A DNA stretch of 64,000 nt, from positions 62,001 to 126,000 of the forward strand of contig NZ_JBEWYP010000009.1 in assembly GCF_040566555.1 (NCBI RefSeq), read 5' to 3'. Positions 63,644-64,000 of the stretch are shown here, piece after piece; positions within the stretch are counted from its first letter, which is position 1, and every line of letters begins with the position of its first letter. The stretch comes from Sediminicola sp040566555. GTDB taxonomy: Bacteria > Bacteroidota > Bacteroidia > Flavobacteriales > Flavobacteriaceae. The position numbers and the translations under genes were made by a program. A model generated the notes under the pieces. The model ran no database searches, was not told the origin of the DNA, and worked only from the letters and a program-made list of their open reading frames with translations.

Positions 63644-64000
63644 ATGAATAAAACAGTAAAGCTACAGGATTTAGGGCTTAAGGATTATAAGGAGACTTGG
63701 GATTACCAAGAGGAATTGTTTAAGACTACGTTGGATATTAAAATTAAAAACAGGAGGGAAGGTGCTTCATTGGATACCCCTAACCATTTTTTAATGGTAG
63801 AGCATCCCCATGTTTTTACGCTGGGTAAAAGTGGGGATATGGAAAACCTTTTGGTAGACCAAAAACAATTGGACAAGAAAGGCGCTAGTTTTTATAAGAT
63901 TAATAGAGGAGGGGATATTACCTATCATGGTCCGGGGCAAATTGTAGGGTATCCTATTTTGGATTTGGATAATTTCTTTACTGATATACACAAATACCTG
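63644..64000 (+). CDS. lipB: Octanoyltransferase LipB (5' part, cut by the window end)
   Basis: The first 119 residues are visible from the ATG at 63644. LMVEHPHVFTLGKSG and INRGGDITYHGPGQIVGYPILDL are the LipB signatures around the lysine-containing thioester site; the catalytic Cys and Lys lie beyond the end. LipB moves octanoyl from acyl carrier protein to lipoyl domains. An upstream ATG at 63637 is out of frame and stops after four codons. Confidence 0.95.
   Translation, partial: MNKTVKLQDLGLKDYKETWDYQEELFKTTLDIKIKNRREGASLDTPNHFLMVEHPHVFTLGKSGDMENLLVDQKQLDKKGASFYKINRGGDITYHGPGQIVGYPILDLDNFFTDIHKYL

Overview
This window is chromosomal DNA from a member of the Bacteroidota, most likely a marine Flavobacteriaceae species. 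The signs are promoters of the TTG-N20-TAnnTTTG type (seen upstream of lysS and the initiator tRNA), families typical of the group (GSCFA, DUF4230, LemA with paired TPM proteins, the long phenylalanine hydroxylase form, TonB-type receptors), a moderately AT-rich composition, and dense packing of house-keeping genes. No phage, CRISPR array or intact insertion sequence was seen. Both ends are cut: a CPXCG-type protein at the left and lipB at the right.

Layout. 1-9.6 kb is central carbon metabolism: an acetate operon (small symporter subunit, sodium:solute symporter, acetyl-CoA synthetase) facing a three-gene biotin-dependent acyl-CoA carboxylase operon, then a glycosyltransferase. 9.8-16.8 kb holds a DUF547/RND pair, a lipoprotein esterase, an amidohydrolase, small lipoproteins and a flavin reductase. 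17-26.4 kb is accessory-looking: a Zn/Cd-type P-type ATPase, several secreted proteins of unknown role, an LpxR-like outer-membrane protein, a Cys-rich miniprotein, a large secreted DUF885-like protein, long spacers and copies of a dispersed repeat. 26.4-34.5 kb is a periplasmic nitrate reduction locus: an outer-membrane barrel, napD, napA, a duplicated tetrahaem NapB, a tetrahaem lipoprotein, a four-cluster ferredoxin and an NrfD-type membrane subunit. 34.5-34.9 kb holds the initiator tRNA and repeats. 35-64 kb is mostly core: amino-acid symporter, era, der, an outer-membrane receptor, M23/MerR/LemA/TPM operon, alaS, GSCFA, phenylalanine hydroxylase, PLP enzyme, glucosaminidase, hemL, a large metalloprotease, a DASS transporter, lysS, a YqaE/Pmp3 protein and lipB.

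The nitrate locus is the most interesting part. The barrel gene and napD each have a palindrome of the form TGAC-N4-GTCA, lying at exactly the same distance (36.5 bp from its centre) from a -7-like box, and neither promoter has a TTG -33 element. This suggests one CRP/FNR-type activator turns on both. The locus lacks napC, napF and napH. Electrons probably pass from menaquinol through the NrfD-type protein and the ferredoxin, and/or the two tetrahaem cytochromes, to NapA. NapB is an internal duplication carrying four haem motifs instead of two, and one Fe-S ligand Cys of the ferredoxin is replaced by Tyr.

The second notable feature is around the initiator tRNA. The last bases of the tRNA are repeated 284 bp away, enclosing two 111-bp-spaced repeat units; part of one unit occurs as a 39-nt perfect copy 11 kb away. 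I did not find a clearly complete, new multi-gene system. All functions are read from sequence by eye and no database search was run.
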